From Boletus sp. NGJ (Eukaryota; Basidiomycota; Agaricomycetes; Boletales; Boletaceae), in NCBI GenBank assembly GCA_019096195.1, contig JAGTXK010000073.1, positions 1,426,001 through 1,490,000 on the forward strand: a stretch of 64,000 bases of DNA, written 5' to 3'. A model generated the notes under the pieces. It worked only from the letters and a program-made list of their open reading frames with translations. It did not search any database and had not been told where the DNA came from. Positions 11,376 through 22,606 of the stretch are shown here, one piece after another (position 1 is the first letter of the stretch; each line of letters begins with the position of its first letter). Made by a program: the position numbers and the translations under genes.

Positions 11376-11669
11376 CATGGTACCGGCTGTATTGGATTCA
11401 GACTTGATTTAAATCACAAGCCGTCGCTTTCCAGGGATGAATTCCGGGACTCGGGTATCAAGTGCCCCGGCTCCGAGCGGAACAAAACTTGAGCGTTCCC
11501 AGCTGCTGATTTGGAGCGAGTGTCAAATGATTTCTCAATATCCAACTTTCCCCGGGTGCATTACAGTATCCCCATAAATTTATATACATCAATTGCCCGC
11601 CGTGTCCAAATCCCTTGTAACACTAACACTTCCAGAGTCTACACATCCTTGACGGCAAATCTAGTACCA
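11295..11669. other. Intergenic region between P450 and SDR
   Basis: 375 bp holding the 3' flank of the P450 repeat unit and the promoter of the SDR gene. No other feature seen. Confidence 0.4.
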
Positions 11670-13051
11670 ATGGCCAGTCGTCTCGCACAGGTTTCAGGAC
11701 ACATAACCAACGCTTACGGGCGTGGCCTTTTGGCTGGGGAAGTCGCCATCATCACGGGTGCGTTCTCCACTTTCCAATCGACGAACATGCGGCGCTAGAC
11801 AGCAACGACATTCGTGTTCTAGGGGCCGGACAGGTGGGTTTGTTTCAATTGCGTCGCGTCGAACCAACGTCACACGTTTTCGGGCGAAACATAGGGCATA
11901 GGCAGGAGTGCAGCGTTGCTCTTCGCCAAGGAGGGTGCCAAAGTCGTCGTCAGCGAGTGAGCCAGGGTCGCGTCGGCATGTATGGTATATGTTATGGTTG
12001 ACTCGTAAAAAAAAAACGCTAGCATCGACGCAAACAAGGCTGCTGCCGTCGTGCAGGAGATCAAAGCGAAGGGCGGAGAAGCGATCGCCGTTGCAGGCGA
12101 CGTCGGCGCAGACGATTTCCCCCAGACGATCGTGGAAGCCACCGTCAAGTGAGTATATCTATATCTCGTCAGGATGTATGTGCGGGGGCGTTTGACAGCC
12201 CGCCTTTTCACCAGAGCTTTCGGCCAAATCAATCACATCGTCAACAACGGTACGACAAGGTCGTTTGGGATGTGCAAAGGGGACAGTGCTCATGACGTTG
12301 ACGAATCTTTCTAGCTGGCTTCACGTTTGACAAGATGCTTCACACCATGCCCGACGACGCTTACGACGTTATCATGAAGATTCACGTACGTGCTCCCTTC
12401 CGCCTCGTCAGAGCGGCCGCTCCGTATTTCCGGATCAAGGTCAGTCTGGTAGTCTCCGCGACTTGACGAACGTCAGAGAGAGACGCGATCAATGTTTTCC
12501 CCATGATTTAGCAGAGCGGAACGCCGGTAAATCGTTCCATCATCAATGTCTCCTCAACCTCGGGTCTCCATGGAAATGTCGGCCAGGTGAACTATGCCGC
12601 CGCCAAGTCTGGGGTGGTCGGACTCACCAAGACGATCGCGAAAGAGTGGGGTGTTTTTGGAGTACGTGCCAACACTGTTGCGTACGGCCTCGTTCACACG
12701 AGGTACCTTCCCTTTGATACGAATGCCCCGAGTGTATGCTGAATGAACGTAGGTTGACAGCGGCGAAAGAAGACGGGGCGACGATCGAGATAGAGGGAAA
12801 GAAAGTCGCACTCGGTATTCCGACTGCACAGGCGCGTGCGGCGGAGAGTGTCAGTGCATATGCGGATATTCCACTTCGCAGAGGGGCCACAGCAGACGAA
12901 GCCGCGGCGGCGATGCTTTTGTGAGTGTCTTGAATCCACGGCGTTTTGGGCGTGCTGGGGTGTTGAATCGGTCGATTTCAGCCTTGCGTCGCCACTGGCA
13001 TCTTATGTGAGCGGCCACACCCTCGAAGTTACGGGTGGGCGTGGCATCTGA
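11670..13051 (+). CDS. Short-chain dehydrogenase/reductase, FabG-like
   Basis: NAD(P)-dependent oxidoreductase of 291 residues, closest in motif to 3-oxoacyl-ACP reductases (FabG/HSD17B8 group). Nine exons close in frame: 11670-11757, 11823-11833, 11895-11956, 12023-12148, 12215-12249, 12315-12439, 12512-12702, 12753-12920 and 12982-13051. The Rossmann motif TGAGQGIGR is assembled across three exons, the middle one only 11 nt. NNAG follows, then the catalytic Ser in NVSSTSGLHG and Tyr/Lys in NYAAAKSG, and the C-terminal SGHTLEVTGGRG. There is a 20-residue N-terminal extension, which could be a targeting sequence. An insertion of about 35 residues precedes the last strand, as in some FabG-like fungal enzymes. 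Substrate unknown. Confidence 0.9.
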
Positions 13052-13305
13052 GGAAATAAAATTTTATTTCATGAATCGAGCAACGCCCTTAACATAAAGT
13101 TGACTTGGGCTAGTTATCAATACATTGAAAATGCTCTACGCATGCGTCACATCTATCGGGGTCATGATCCGAATTACCATACAGTACAATCTCCTGCGTT
13201 GCACAACTTTCAGTAAGCAAGACGAAAACAAGCATTCGAGAAAGAACCTGGTATCACTATGGGAGCTCAGCAGGATCCGGGCTGCGAGGGTAATAATCCA
13301 GGCTC

Positions 13306-14740
13306 CTATGGGCTATGTCTCTCTTTTTGGCTCATGAAACGAGCATTCATCCCCATCTGTCCAATCTTCCGCACTTCGCTGCGGCTAAGACCTAATCCAT
13401 GTGGAGGCTTGGCCAGAAGAAATGCATATTCCGCAAGCAGAGTTGTTCTAAAGGGAAGAATATCGTCCGTCTGCGAAAGTGTTTAGGTTTGACGGAAGAT
13501 AACAGGACAATGCACGTACACATATCACGATTGGGTGGTTATTCACGAGGTAGTGTCGTATATGGTGTTCGTCTAATCGTGTGACGGATTTGCACCTGGG
13601 AAAGCGAGGCCCTGGCTCTGGCATCACGAGCAAAGTGACAGGCATGACTCACAGCAAATTCGAACTGAGACATAGCTCGATGCATGGTTTGTATTGCCCG
13701 CCGGTTAATTCCCTAAGAGCCTGTATTTCTTTTGCGACCTCACGTGCCGCGTGCTCCTCGGTGTCGTCTGGAGAATCGGTGTGAACGCCCGCTTCCTGAT
13801 ACTTCTGGGAAAGCAGAAGTAGGTGCTTCCTCCACAATGCGTAAAAGATCCTATGATGATGGGGTATTGGATCAGGGACTTGGCCATTCGGAGGAGGTAT
13901 CTGGGGCATTTCAATGTTTGGCGGTGGTATATCTGCCAAGAATATTTCTCTCTGTGGTTCTTCAAGGAACGTCGCATGACCTAATCTATCTGGATGCCAG
14001 GAAAGGAGGAAAAACGATTCAATGGAGTGCCCAATGGGCTTCGTCTCTGCGATGTGGACAGTCAAGCTCAATCCAGCCTCTCGCGCGCGTTCAAAGTGCT
14101 TTTCGAATATATCCACGTTACCCTTGAGAGGATCGCCGCACAGATCGAGCCCAACAATAGGCTCTCCCTGTTCATGCAATTTAATGGCAAGATCAACGCA
14201 TTCCTCGATTTCCGCTGCAGACATCCGACGATCGACGGACACGATCAGCGCAGCACGACCAGGGAAAGCGCGGATTTCTTGGAGTACAGTGAGGAGGTAC
14301 TGCTCTCTCGTCATATGGGACGTCTTTCGAGGGGTCGAGCGGAGCTCAAGATAGCTGCAATCCGGTGCAGGCTGGAAAGCGAAACCAGAGGGTGGGGGTT
14401 GTTCGATCAGGAAAGCTTCCAGGACATCTCGCGTAGCTTCAGCCAGTGCGGCAGGCGTGGCGATGAGCGCGTAGATGGCAGGAAAGAGCGAGAAGAAATC
14501 CGAGATTTCTGTGAGAACGACATCGGACTGGAGTCGCGAGATGGTGGCCGCGACTCCAGCCTCGACACCTGGCGAGGGACTGAAGTTGGCCGCGAGGCGA
14601 CGCAGAGTCTGGAGGGGGATGGAACCGTGAAGATGGGCATGTAGTTCAGCCTTTGGAAGATCTTGCAGGAACGCGATTTCGTCCAGGTCGAGTGAGTGTA
14701 GAGCTATAAGAGCTGGGCCAGAGATTATTGGCCCGGCCAT
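13306..14740 (-). CDS. Adenosine deaminase-like enzyme (N6-methyl-AMP deaminase type, ADAL/MAPDA)
   Basis: Zinc amidohydrolase of 442 residues that deaminates adenosine or N6-modified AMP to inosine or IMP. Exons 13653-14740, 13595-13520 and 13470-13306 (minus strand) close in frame. The ATG at 14740 is the first in-frame methionine. Metal ligands are visible as HAHLHG near residue 33 and the later His in LTVHIAETK; the catalytic ASP pair is in ICTDD after the second intron. DRLGHATF and CLSSNLLCKSV match the family pattern. The long linker with repeated PPPN between DRLGHATF and the C-terminal lobe is unusual and looks like a species-specific insertion. The ADAL group is preferred over classical ADA because of the LPKAELHAHLHGSI start. 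Confidence 0.88.
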
Positions 14741-14795
14741 TATTATGATGGAGTAGAATGCGATTGATTGATGCGGCCGTGCGGTAGTAACATGG

Positions 14796-14805
14796 GTCAC
14801 GTGAC
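14796..14805. promoter_or_regulatory. GTCACGTGAC palindrome (CACGTG E-box)
   Basis: Perfect 10-bp palindrome 56 bp upstream of the deaminase ATG. The core TCACGTGA is the classical bHLH site (Cbf1/Pho4 type). The same decamer also occurs at 16562-16571, inside an intron of the kinase gene, so functional meaning is unproven. Confidence 0.35.
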
Positions 14806-16034
14806 ATTAAATGCAAGGGGATTTAGGTTCGGACAGCTCCGCAAAAATGCAATTCTAATAGACAGCCATGAATTGGAGATGATGTTGGACGAATGAGACA
14901 GCTATGTAAGTGGCCCAAGAGCCAAAAGCAGCCAGATAGCAGTCCGCTGGACCTTCTTGGAGTTTAACGGAAACGAGTATTTGTCGACAGTTGGGTAAAT
15001 CTGGCCAGCGCTCTCACCTGTGAATCCATTCACAGAGTAGAACTTTGACGGACCCGCTTGTTCCGCATTGCTTCGAACACATCCACTGCATGAGATGACT
15101 TTCGAAAAGATACGGAGTTCGGTGATCATCTAATGTTCATATGAGTGGAGTTGTGACAAAGAGTAGGCGCTATTGGCGATTGAAAAGACGTCTTTCCACT
15201 CTGGATAGTCTTCTGGGAGTGTAGCGGCACAGATTAGCTTGAGGATCGCAAGGTCAAGTTAAATCCTTAAACGAATACCACCTGCCTTTGCTGAACTCAA
15301 TCTCGATCATGGTCTTCTTTGGCTCCTCCGTCTCGGCATCTCCTCCCAATGACTCTGATGACTCTGAGCTACCCTCTGGCGCCTCCAGCCGGGCTCCTGG
15401 ACTTTCGTCAGCAAGCAGTGTGGGATCGTTGGGGAGGAGTGTCCTGATATTTCGTAAGAATGATGAGTTCTCGGAGTAGCCAACTTAGCCGCGCAAATGG
15501 GAAGTATGGGTGTTGCGTAACCGAGCACAGAAATATGTATCTTGAATCTTGAACTTGTGCTCCGCAGTTGGATCAGCGGCTTTCATCTGCATTGCATTGA
15601 GGTTGGAGCCACTCAGCCAATTCGTGAGGCCAACTGACACAGGTCATTGACAGGCGTCAGTTCCTGAGCCTCTCGACCTGGATGTGCCATTCCACGCAAG
15701 CATGTCTCTGTGAGACAGTTGTGGCGATCATACAAAAGCGTTATTAACCAATGGATTGCGTCTACGCCCTTGTACCGAAAAGTTGATGGATCCACGTGAT
15801 ATTGATCCGGGCTTGAATGACTCGGACTTGTCTTGGATTCATAACATAGTCTTCGCATGGACTGACTCCATTCTCAGGCTCCTCTCAACGACCCAACTCT
15901 GACGCACCCTTGACGATTTACAGACGCATGTTACGCTCTCCACCAACATCTGAATCTTATAGCTTTCAATAATTAGGCCTTTCCCGCACATTCACTCAAC
16001 CTCAAATCACCAGCGCTCAATTCTCCTAGGTGTT
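14806..16034. other. Intergenic region without a supported gene
   Basis: 1.2 kb between two divergent starts (deaminase on minus, kinase on plus). Short open frames at 15288-15479 and 15613-15858 show no recognisable domain. Probably a shared promoter region plus neutral sequence. Confidence 0.4.
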
Positions 16035-18218
16035 ATGAGTGCCGCGTTTCGAATCTCTCCCGCATTGTGGGACAAAATACATCATTTCGCATTCTTTCCT
16101 CAGACAGGAGGTCAGTCGTCTTTTCCCTTTTCTGTGCCATCCTCGTCTGCAATGTACCACTTCCTCCTGCTGGGAGCTGCATTTCTGGTGACAAATGCGT
16201 TCCATGCTGCAGAGCACGGCTCATGGATCGGGCTCCCTAACTGACCAGGCTCAAGGTCAGCCTGACCTTTGCTCGTATCCCGCGGACTTCGGGCCAATGG
16301 GTGAGGTAATGTTTGTCGAGGCCCACAACTTTCCTTCGTTGACTCCTTTCACATTTTCTGGACGCGCCATCCATGTCCTTGCTGCTTCCATCGCTTCTGC
16401 TGACGCGAATTTTATATCTCAGTCTCCCTCCAACAAATGGTCCTCTTTGGGCAACATCCCAGTCAAGGCACGCTTTTAAAGGCTAGTCAGTTCCTAGCTG
16501 GTGAGTCATTAACGGAATTTTCGGTCCATCCGCCACTCTAATTGACATGGTCGTCTCCCTTGTCACGTGACCTATATGTCTAGATGAACTACCAGTCCGT
16601 CTCGCTCACCGTGTCAAAGAGCTAGATGAACTCCCGCACAACTTGAGTGAGATGTCGTCCATACGGAAAGTAAAAAACTGGTATGCGCAGAGTTTCGAGG
16701 TGGGTTGCCAACATATCCTCGTCCACACATTTTGCATGATACGAAATTCTCCGACTCTCATCTATTCAATTTGTGCATGAGCTCGTCACTAAACAGGCGA
16801 TTCGCCTTGCAGGAACTGATCAATTTTCCGCCCCTCTCCCTGTCTCCTGCTGCGCGTCAGTCACTGTTTTCCCGTTCAGACAAGGAAGATAAGAACATCC
16901 ACCTTCTTGAGAGCATTCCTAATCCGTCCCTCATCACATCCTACCTCGATGGGCACGGAGCTGCGAGTGGTACGGTATATGATGACGTCTATGTAGGCAG
17001 GACAGGGGGACCACATGGAGACAACAATGCTGGACTCCGCAATGGGAACGTGAAGCTGCGTGTTCCTATCAAACGAAGGTTGGTCCATGATTGTATGACA
17101 TTCTTGAATATTCATCAATCCTGCAGCTATTACGCACAAACTCCCTCTCATGTTTATCCACCCGAGGTCCACGATTATAATGCTAGATTCACCAAGATGC
17201 TGGAAGCCATCAAACGCAGACATGATCCGACGGTTACCACTGTCGCACAGGGGGTCTTGGAGTGGCAGAGGACAAAGGGAATCAAACCTGGAATGGGACT
17301 AGGGTTGTCCGCATATGGGCACGGTGGGGGTGACGTGCAGGCATGGTTGGATAGATTCTACATGTCACGAATTGGGATACGGTTCCTAATTGGCCAACGT
17401 GAGTGACTCTTTTTCTCCATATTGGGGACGTTGCTCATTGCACCAAGATGTGGCATTGAATACCCAACAGCCACACAAGGATTATGTAGGCATTATCTGT
17501 ACACAAGCCGTACGTTCTTACTCTTCCTGTTCTCCTGTCGCTCGTCTCACCCACACGCCATAATGCAACAGAACGTGCACGACATCCTCCAAGAAGCCAT
17601 CGAGAACGCTCGATTCGTCTGTGAAGAACACTACGCTATGTTCCGTGGACCGCCTGTCCAACTCATCTGTCCCGCTGATGTGACATTCCCATACGTTCCC
17701 GGACATCTATCGCATATTATTTTTGAGCTACTAAAGAATTCGCTGAGAGCTGTGGTGGAGAGATTTGGCGCTGAATACGAGGACCGCGTCGCCAAGGAAT
17801 CTTTCAGTGAAAGGGACGGCGGTGGAGGATATCCTCCTATCAAAGTGATTGTAGTTGAAGGGCGTGAGGATATCACGATCAAGATCTCAGACGAAGGGGG
17901 CGGCATTCCGAGGAGTGGTATCCCGCTCATTTGGACATACATGTATACGACTATGGCGGGCCAGAGCATCGATCAAGACTTCCACGCGAGCGACTTCCAA
18001 GCGCCGATGGCAGGTTTCGGGTACGGACTACCGCTCTCTCGATTGGTTCGTTGTCTCTCAGTCTCTTTCCTCGGACTCCTACCCTCGCTCATGTTTTCGC
18101 CTGTTAGTATGCGCGATACTTTGGCGGCGATCTGCGCCTTATCTCCATGGACGGGTTTGGAACGGATGTATACATCCATCTCAACAAGCTCTCGAGCAGT
18201 CGAGAGCCGTTGCCTTGA
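16035..18218 (+). CDS. Mitochondrial 2-oxoacid dehydrogenase kinase (PDK/BCKDK family)
   Basis: Matrix protein kinase of 484 residues that phosphorylates and switches off pyruvate or branched-chain 2-oxoacid dehydrogenase E1. Eight exons close in frame: 16035-16110, 16423-16500, 16584-16699, 16813-17078, 17127-17398, 17448-17509, 17572-18045 and 18108-18218. The N-terminal helical domain starts [12 protein letters not shown]. The central helix carries [20 protein letters not shown]. The GHKL ATPase has the N-box [10 protein letters not shown]1 DEGGGIP and G2 [11 protein letters not shown] Gly/His-rich linker after [12 protein letters not shown] is longer than in animal PDKs. The first intron is 312 nt, long for this locus. 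Whether it is a PDH or BCKD kinase cannot be settled from sequence alone. Confidence 0.92.
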
Positions 18219-18403
18219 GGACTGGATTCGGCGACGACGTGGGTGCCGCTGAACGGAGAAACCTGGTCGGTACCGAGCGACGCTCCCGCATCACGCATGC
18301 GCTGGTCCAAGCAGGCTATAGTGTATGTGGGCTTCAAATTGTATTCAGTGCGCGAGGAATTGTAGATTATCTTATTATATTCAACTATCATTGTAACGAT
18401 ATT

Positions 18404-18745
18404 TCACAAAGCTCGTTGACTGATGATGCATGGACGAATATTCCTGTGGTAATCTCGAGGGGGTTCCAATGGTAGTAGCAGCACGAACAGGATCAGTGAA
18501 GCTCCCAAGACAAACATGACCCCTAAAGGAAATAAGACCTGCCAATCAAAACTGCTGTTGAGTCCAGCTGAATATTTCTGTCTGTATGATATGATACCTG
18601 ATTGGCTCAGATTCTGTGTCAGTAAAAGAGACCTCAGCCTTAAAGTGTCCCCTTCAACCTCGGCTGGTCTGGTGTCATAGGGATTGCTCATGAAATTATG
18701 CATGGACAGGGCCCACATCAGTTCCAAAACATGTGGACTAGTCAC
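18404..18745 (-). pseudogene. Fragment of a membrane protein gene, unknown family
   Basis: An open stretch of about 113 codons in which TSPHVLELMWAL and RPAEVEGDTLRLRSLL have the look of real coding sequence. One strong membrane span follows (LFPLGVMFVLGASLILFVLLL) and then a short basic tail. A stop lies just upstream in the same frame and no ATG-containing exon is evident, so this seems to be the C-terminal remnant of a longer gene. I do not recognise the family. Confidence 0.3.
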
Positions 18746-19808
18746 TGCGCCGGTTGTGGGTTATGAAACAATCATACCACCACTAGTACTGAGCGCTGAG
18801 CGCTGATCATACAGTAGGACGTAGATCGTAGATCAGTGAGAGCCGCTATCCAAATATATAAATCGAATATATATTTGGCTTAAAAACCTACCAAATTACT
18901 CGGATTATATTGCCACCCCGTATCTGGGTAAATAATAAATACCGATAAGTTCTGACTTTTTGATTATATTAGATGGAAATTGCTACGAAACAGCCATCGC
19001 ATTATTATGGTCGAGTTGGACCCGGAGCCCCCGATCAATGGCCGTCGCGTCTGGAATTGGTCGTGGTTCAACGTTCAAATTCTATGTCAAAAAAGCGGCT
19101 ACTGAGTGGATTGCCCCGGATACGACGAGTTAGGGGCCGAACAGGGTTGATCGATTCAAACTTGAAGTAGTACTGTAATATCGGCTTGGCGGGCGTGTCA
19201 CTATCACGGCACTTATTGTATTGTCACACCTGACAGTGTTGCTTTTTTTTGTTGATAAAAAAACACTAGTTTTACTCCAACGTGAGCCCCTGCTGCTGTA
19301 ATTAAACGCGACATGTCAGGGGTACGGGTTACATAGCACTATGGTGGGTCTGGTTAAGGAGGTCACCCGCTTCCCCTGACAACACGTACTGCCTAATGTA
19401 ACCTTGTTTTGACTGCTACAGCCTTGTTGAAACCAGCAAGTGCGTTCCATCACCGTATCTGATATCTGACATCTTGAGGTGTATCGATGACGGAGGATTG
19501 CTGATACACACATGAAAGGGCCGTTTTCCATCCCGGTCAGTTCGAACGTGAAATTCGCGCACTGACATGCGGTGACATGCCGCGGCCTGTCGGTCGGTAG
19601 TATTGCACTACCCCATGAAGCGGACCTTTTTTTTTTTTTTTTTTTCTAATCCGACCAGCCATCCGAACGCGAGTGGAACCACACAGCATATCTGCTCGAT
19701 TCTAGGAATAATTTGGCCAGGTTGCGAGGTATCCACTGAGACACGTCGTGACAAGCGGCAGGTCGTAAGTTGCAAGAATATCATGTGTTGATAATGAGAC
19801 ACTTTATT
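18746..19808. other. Intergenic, AT-rich in part, with a T-run
   Basis: No supported gene. The part at 18830-18970 is AT-rich. A run of about 19 T lies at 19628-19646. Confidence 0.4.
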
Positions 19809-20884
19809 TTACAAAAAGCCCCCACTCTTACTTGACCCAAAGCGATCTCCAAGGCCCTTGGCATCGTGCAACAGCCTTCGCCGTTGCCTGTCATCCATAA
19901 GACGTCCCCCAAGCGACATGTCCCGTGAATGTTCCCAGATAGCGGGGGGAGGCTCGTCCGCATCTTTATTCTTTTGGCCCTCGCGTTCCACGTGTACATC
20001 GACGAGGGCAGGCCCTCGCACTTTGCGCTGTTCGCACGGAGGCCTTGCGTGAACGAGCAGCATGAAATGAAACTGATAATCGCAACGCACCGTGTGCTCG
20101 TCCACGCCCTTGCGTATTTCCGAGTCTTTTCGCCGTCTCTTCTTTACCTCCTCCTCGTCCTCCACTGGGTCCGCGTTCACCGCTCTTCGTTTCCGACCTG
20201 AAACCTCGTCGGCGATCCGTTGTTGCCGTTCAGCGGGTGTCTCCGTCCAGAGCGACCCATCCGAGTCTCTCGCAGGTGCCTTACCGCGCCCAAACTGCCG
20301 CGGCTTCAATTTCGTCGGGTCGAGCGCTACATGTTTGCCCATGTCGCGTCAGCAATGCGTTCATAAATGACAATCCAGGCCAACGAAAAAAAAAAGAAAA
20401 AAGAAAACAACGCACAACCGAGGAGATCTCCTGCTTTCGGTGGGACAAGCATCCATTCCTCCCGGACAAGTTTCTTGGGCTGTTTCGCCTCCTCGACGTT
20501 CTTCCGTCGACGCGCCTCTCTTTCTAAAAACTCCTCTACGCCGGATATCTCGCGCCTCGTCATGACGTCTGCAGGTAGCGGTTGTGGACCGACGTCGGCA
20601 TCCGAGTCCGAGTCTGAATCGAAATCGACATTGTGTTTAACTCGAACAGTCGGGACTGCGAGGCCGATCACTCTTTGCGGTGGTGGTGGTAGTGACGGCG
20701 AACGGCGTGTCGATGGCCCTGGGGTGGGCCCTAATGATGGTCCAGCAGCTCTACGAGCAGCTGCGAGTTCGGGGGGGAGCGCGGGTGTATAGTCGTCCTC
20801 GTCCGATTCTGCAGTATCGTTATCCGTAGTAGCAGAGACGGTGGGGAGAAGATGCTCCGGAATTTGTGGTCCTATGGAGGACAT
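19809..20884 (-). CDS. GPALPP motif (DUF3752) protein
   Basis: Nuclear-type protein of unknown mechanism, 306 residues. Exons 20419-20884, 20091-20326 and 19809-20027 close in frame. GPALPP-like motifs appear as IGPQIPEHL at the N terminus and VGPQPLP near residue 110. REEWMLVPPKAGDLL and SLWTETPAERQQRIADEV are the hallmark core of DUF3752, followed by a basic KKRRRKD stretch and the C-terminal GLGDRFGSSKSGGFL. Acidic Ser/Asp repeats (DSDSDSDAD) and proline-rich segments suggest a disordered protein. Its human counterpart is GPALPP1; a role in RNA processing is speculative. Confidence 0.85.
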
Positions 20885-21298
20885 GCTCGTTGCGAACGTG
20901 TATGTCGAATGAGCAACACTTGGAGCCCAGGTCAGAATGCAGCGAAAACACGAGCCGCCAATGTTCTTACCTACTAGGCTCGAGAACGCGTAGTTTTACA
21001 ACACGAGTCAATATTTACACCCACCTCCACTAGCCGCAAACATATCTGATGACTCTTCTGCACGCCATTTTTCATTGTGGTAGTAAGAAGATGAAGACAT
21101 ACAAATTAGCTTGCATAGAGATCACCTTGCTGACCAGTGAATCCAGGTATAATCTATCTAACCTGATAATGCAACGGAATAACTCAGGTCAACGTCTGTA
21201 AAATGAGAATACCGTAATAGTACGATCAGTCCTTGCACTCCAACCACCATCCTAAACCAAGCTGGAAGATCGTCCCATGCTCTGCCCCCTCCTCGTGC
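20885..21298. other. Intergenic region
   Basis: About 410 bp with the promoter of the DUF3752 gene and the 3' flank of CHS7, both on minus. Nothing else seen. Confidence 0.4.
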
Positions 21299-22606
21299 TC
21301 AATATCTCTCCGAGGTGGGTGGGTAACCTCGCGGTGCGCCACCATATCCCGGTTGCTGGCCATAACCGCCTTGTGGATAGCCGCCTTTTGCACCGTAAAA
21401 CTGGTTTCCACTGAGCCCACCAACCAAGCTCGCCGCCGTGCCGCCACCATGGTAATTGCTTGTCGAGTCCTCGTCATAGTCTCCAGCCGAAGCTGTCAAA
21501 AGAGGATCTTTGACTTCCCAAACGGCAGCCTTGGATCCGACCGAGAATTCGAGGTCTTCGCGCTGTGTAAGCAAAGTTGGTCAGTGCACCCCGTGACTTG
21601 GATAATGGTGAGCGAAATCGGCATACAGTAATACTGTCCCAATATTTGTAAACCATCATGACGCTGAGAAGCACGCACAGCGTGAAGAAGAATAAACCAT
21701 CGAGATAGTGTTTGATAGCGTTACATATCGTCGCGCTGAATGCAAAGAGAAGGACCTGCGCGATGGTGTAGAAGGCAATGCCGAAGATGATGTCACCAAG
21801 TGGCCATCGGTCATCCAGGGTCCGGAAGACAAGAATGAGCTGAGATAGTGTGTAGATTGCAACACACAGGATAGGCCATATTAGGTATATCACAAATAGC
21901 GCCGTAGGTTTCGTTGGAGAGAAGGAGGCGAACGACTTGAACGTGGCAATGGCGACGAAAAATGAAGCACCAAAGACAGCAAGGCATGATAATCGGAGAA
22001 GCTGCGGCTGGGCTTGAGAAGCAAAATTGCCATATGATCGTAAGGACTTACCCATAATGAGACGGGAGTACCATCCTCCGCAAATTGAAAACCGACGAAC
22101 CCATTGACCAGAAGACAGCAGTATATCGCGGCGATTAACCCTGTATAGGCTGCGGCAAACCACTGACAAAATTGGTCAAATTCGCTTCTTCAACTGGAGG
22201 TGTGATGGACCTACAGGATAGCTGACGTTCGCCGTTGGTATAACGCCGGAATCAAGGAACATCGCAAGGAGCTCTATGAGCATGTACATCCAAAAGAATG
22301 TGACGATCTCCTTTCGACCCACTGCCGTATACTTGGAACGAATGTGGTAGATCATGATTGCGGTCATGATTATGGCAACGATGTGTACAAAACATGTTGC
22401 TGGCAGCAGCAGCGACTTCAGGGAGACATACAAGGGTTTGGGAACACGTTGGACTCACAAGGTTGGAAAATCAGGGTTGATCCAATCTGCACGTTGCGGG
22501 AGTAGCATGTAGGTTCTATGCCTTGACCGGATGGGCCCAGGAGCGGGCAAATGACGAGGGCAGCGGTGCTACAAACGCCATCGAAAGAGCCAAACGAAAT
22601 TCCCAT
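21299..22606 (-). CDS. CHS7: Chitin synthase export chaperone Chs7
   Basis: ER membrane protein of 360 residues that helps class IV-type chitin synthase (Chs3) leave the ER. Exons 22459-22606, 22215-22399, 22052-22162, 21627-22001 and 21299-21562 close in frame. The N terminus [20 protein letters not shown], conserved Cys residues ([14 protein letters not shown]), and about seven hydrophobic spans in order (for example [49 protein letters not shown]) fit the Chs7 family. The segment [10 protein letters not shown] appears here as [10 protein letters not shown]. The C terminus is a Gly/Tyr-rich cytosolic tail ([16 protein letters not shown]), typical of basidiomycete members. Confidence 0.93.

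Noticed and set aside
9236-13051. P450 followed by an SDR as a biosynthetic gene cluster
   Set aside because: No backbone synthase (PKS, NRPS, terpene cyclase), transferase or transporter nearby; two oxidoreductases alone do not support a cluster.
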